Origin: Clostridiales bacterium UBA3953
Lineage (GTDB): Bacteria; Bacillota; Clostridia; Oscillospirales; CAG-272
Reading direction: 5' to 3'
Length of the DNA stretch: 15,824 nucleotides
NCBI GenBank assembly: GCA_002385415.1
Contig: DGDL01000066.1
Coordinates: 1 to 15,824, forward strand
In this document: positions 14,701-15,824 of the stretch, piece after piece
How the letters are laid out: every line of letters begins with the position of its first letter
Position numbering within the stretch: position 1 is the stretch's first letter
Program-made: the position numbers and the translations under genes
Notes under the pieces: generated by a model
Databases searched by the model: none
What the model was told of the DNA's origin: nothing
Seen by the model: the letters and a program-made list of their open reading frames with translations, nothing else

Positions 14701-15476
14701 ATTTTTTCGAACACAGGCCCGCCCAAAGCGAGAAGTTTTCCCCCGCCCTCAAGATATTTGCCGGCTGCCGAGGGTGTGCCGGTCGGCACCTCCGACGCGC
14801 CGCATATCAAAACAAGGTCGAACTTGGCGGCGTCAAACACCTCAGACGGTTTAGTGTCAAAATCAAATACCGTAACGCTGTATCCGGCGTTTTCAATGGC
14901 GGTTTTGACGCTTGCGGAGTACTGCGGTCCGTCTCCATTTTGGTAGACGGCAATTTTATTTGCGCTTGCGTCGGCATATCCAGCTTCCGTGACAGAAAGT
15001 TTCAGATTCATATCAGCTGCAAGCAAAATGCCTGCCCCTCCTATGAAATTTTTTATGAAATAGTCGACGGCACAGTCGAGCGCATAGTCGCTTCCTGCCG
15101 CAACGGCTATTTTTGTGCCGTCGTATATAATCGAAAAGGTGTTTTGGTCAAGACCTTCATGCGCGGCAACTGACTGCGGGCGATTAGTCCGTCCGACAAG
15201 GATTTCTTTTCGCGCGCTGTTGTCGTCGTCGCCGTCCCAGTCGGTCGCAATGGAAACCGAGATATCATAAGTTTCGTTTATTACGCGGCGGAGTCTAATA
15301 GCGGCGTCTGTTTCGGTTTGGCTCGAGCTGTCACCGCGCACAACGATGAAATTAGCCAGCTCCGATGCCAAAATGGTGTCAGTGCTACCGTCTGGCAACG
15401 TTTTGCATGACAATAGTCCAACCGAGCTGATAATTGCGGCTGCGGCAAAAAAGAGAAAAAAGCTTTTCAATTTCAA
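11703..15476 (-). CDS. Large lipoprotein with clan GH-A-like glycoside hydrolase domain
   Basis: I place the start at a TTG at 15476 (1257 residues): GGGAGG lies 9 bases upstream and a promoter at 15512-15540 excludes the earlier ATG at 15584. The N-terminus is a lipoprotein signal, MKLKSFF to lipobox LLSC with Cys24. Residues ~44-155 resemble the N-terminal domain of GH20/GH67-like enzymes (ends of strands read EILVGRTNRP). Residues ~174-255 look like a small alpha/beta domain with GGGKLLALGG. A beta-sandwich carbohydrate-binding-like segment follows (~290-450). From ~700 to ~1110 is a TIM barrel (INFFGVNYMPSYD at the start). Glu835 in YDIAWEP and Glu1000 in LKEYGKHVW fit the acid/base and nucleophile of clan GH-A. 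The C-terminal ~120 residues form a beta-rich domain. It probably cleaves a glycan at the cell surface; substrate unknown. Confidence 0.8.
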   Translation of the reverse strand: MKLKSFFLFFAAAAIISSVGLLSCKTLPDGSTDTILASELANFIVVRGDSSSQTETDAAIRLRRVINETYDISVSIATDWDGDDDNSARKEILVGRTNRPQSVAAHEGLDQNTFSIIYDGTKIAVAAGSDYALDCAVDYFIKNFIGGAGILLAADMNLKLSVTEAGYADASANKIAVYQNGDGPQYSASVKTAIENAGYSVTVFDFDTKPSEVFDAAKFDLVLICGASEVPTGTPSAAGKYLEGGGKLLALGGPVFEKILYKIGDKFMTRTEYLADFASKVEDKSLLIDFTAKNALRKLTRTTNDFSSPQITELGDFGRGNSTTLKVFVENLTSWDLVNSKCSVPSHHDAVAFWAKGDSATPGLYIEFTEKDGSRWYATVELTDEWQYYVVPESQFKIWESPFRAGTSFDLSNAVSCGAGFAMSGQVIPAGTHTFYLDDFATINNTLTELSADAEVSIDGFSPLYELYPITVGANVKAHDNQIFVADTDYVLPSSMFSCSPGRQAIGFDTGRVSRFIPLLEVTDSKGLHSGYLAWVYRFTSTTDINGAREGSGAGVISTDDPAFYNEAGLSVVLGATRALLADSYIVEGGTDEFIYIKPDNPDITYGMVAAAADEEDTELRVTLYSGDTEVVHLSTPAAEAKDNNTFRKTGYYSAKSTFSASDADIDRAVAELFVAGGCVDRVEHAVKIWSPKPESERKYIYTENGAFMRDGEVINFFGVNYMPSYDIAEPNGALFEHYVSRASYDPTVVYDDLLRVKDIGMNSVSVFVYYETIKDSNNILHLIDMCESLGLYVDLSIRPYAYPMNFNENEVKTLIEKCHFPEVDNIIAYDIAWEPLIRTYDHIRYKWDGEWMKWIQEQYGSVDAALRAWKCGPIERDASGNIVVTDEMLGGNAPAKYNLMVAAYRRFTDDYVSKVFAEKTEYIRDLDKNHLISFRMSNSGSAVAVDWSGYDFQSLAPSLDFMSPEGYALRASSDSCLQLVFAAAYARYTKPGAPVMLKEYGKHVWSGSNFGDISLQLAEQKNYYEHVLQKAYAAHISALYCWFFPGGYRINENSDYGIFNPDGSDRPVTALLREYAPKFLALGTPPAEGEVISIERSDYPAGITGMFNAVFSRLDAADKAGKHVIFTDSNGLQPAFADELADIAVGGYRLEDGETAPLQHVNGQVMRLELADGKRVYSGESLPAGGTLTITVMNTGHSTWRAGTLIVFSEGEVAFEAVVDTDIPYLCTAEITVKYDGSGVPSIRFKIGERVFGYAF

Positions 15477-15511
15477 TTCCGCCTGCCTCCCGGATAAATT
15501 TTTCAGTTGCG

Positions 15512-15540
15512 AGTATAACATAAAGAGTAATGAAATACAA
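15512..15540 (-). promoter_or_regulatory. Promoter of the GH lipoprotein gene
   Basis: TTGTAT (15535-15540), a 17-base spacer and TATACT (15512-15517) on the minus strand. The start of transcription would be near 15505, about 30 bases upstream of the TTG start. Confidence 0.7.
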
Positions 15541-15703
15541 TAAGTGGTGATTATCTTGTGCCGTTTCTGCATATTCAAAAACAATTATTGGATATGTTAA
15601 ACTCTAATATTACGACGGCTGCTGTCGGAAAAAGCTGCTATATAGGCAGTAAAAAGCACCTTTTGTTGCACTTTGTATAACTGTAGCTTTATTCGAGTGA
15701 ATG

Positions 15704-15731
15704 TTTTAAGGCTATTTAACAAACCTTAAAA
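15704..15731. repeat. TTTTAAGG/CCTTAAAA inverted repeat upstream of the right-edge promoter
   Basis: Perfect 8-base arms at 15704-15711 and 15724-15731 around a 12-base AT-rich spacer, ending 16 bases before the -35 box at 15748. It may be a protein site or simply part of an AT-rich UP-like element. Confidence 0.4.
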
Positions 15732-15747
15732 TCCGTGAAAAATGGTG

Positions 15748-15776
15748 TTGACAAAGCGGAGCTGCAATGATATAAT
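15748..15776 (+). promoter_or_regulatory. Perfect consensus sigma-A promoter reading out of the window
   Basis: TTGACA (15748-15753), 17 bases, TATAAT (15771-15776): both hexamers and the spacer are ideal. The upstream stretch is AT-rich, as in strong stable-RNA promoters. Confidence 0.9.
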
Positions 15777-15824
15777 ATAGAGGCCGTCGCGAGAAGCGTA
15801 GGCCCATTCGGTCATTGAAAATTG
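15777..15824 (+). other. Likely leader of an rRNA operon (continues beyond window)
   Basis: After the consensus promoter comes a hairpin GGCC-GT-CGC-GAGAA-GCG-TA-GGCC (15782-15804). The window ends with TCATTGAAAATTG, which resembles the short conserved 'TTGAAAA(C/T)TG' element that Firmicutes carry shortly before mature 16S or 23S rRNA. No ribosome site or start codon with an open frame is seen here. The rRNA itself is not in the window. Confidence 0.5.

Noticed and set aside
1..15824. CRISPR array, tRNA genes, prophage or transposase
   Set aside because: I saw no regularly spaced repeats, no tRNA cloverleaf, and no phage or transposase protein on either strand.

Overview
The window looks like a chromosomal segment of a low-to-mid GC Clostridia member, probably an Oscillospiraceae-like gut Firmicute. 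The grounds are Gram-positive style ribosome sites (GGAGG, GGGAGG), near-consensus sigma-A promoters, a TatD-linked radical SAM gene next to tatD, an XpaC-TelA pair, and MetRS with a C-terminal tRNA-binding domain. The assignment is an inference from gene content; no taxonomic search was possible.

Layout. Bases 1-255 are the 3' end of gyrA (+), closed by a strong bidirectional hairpin (278-306). From about 310 to 3130 lies an AT-richer block on the minus strand: a small secreted Cys/His-rich protein (2517-2894), a perfect 19-bp inverted repeat, an FtsX/MacB-type permease (1023-2405) and a LolD/MacB-type ATPase (335-1006). A promoter with several palindromes sits upstream (3028-3118). This three-gene cassette is the most likely undescribed system in the window; I cannot name its substrate or function.

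From 3134 to 7483 there is a minus-strand housekeeping cluster: metG, a structured leader with a PyrR-site-like hairpin, tatD, the TatD-linked radical SAM gene and pyrE. The last three are tightly packed (4-base overlap, then a 3-base gap). Next are telA and xpaC (7484-9365), transcribed together from a promoter inside the 3' end of a Gfo/Idh/MocA oxidoreductase gene (9469-10524). A divergent promoter pair separates that gene from a plus-strand polytopic membrane protein (10696-11610).

The last gene (11703-15476, minus) encodes a large multidomain lipoprotein with a clan GH-A-like glycosidase barrel. Its start is a TTG, not the upstream ATG of the longest frame. At the right edge, a perfect consensus promoter (TTGACA-17-TATAAT) reads out of the window through a hairpin into TCATTGAAAATTG, which resembles the leader of an rRNA operon. 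Several computed starts were corrected from ribosome sites and promoters: 2894, 10696 and 15476.
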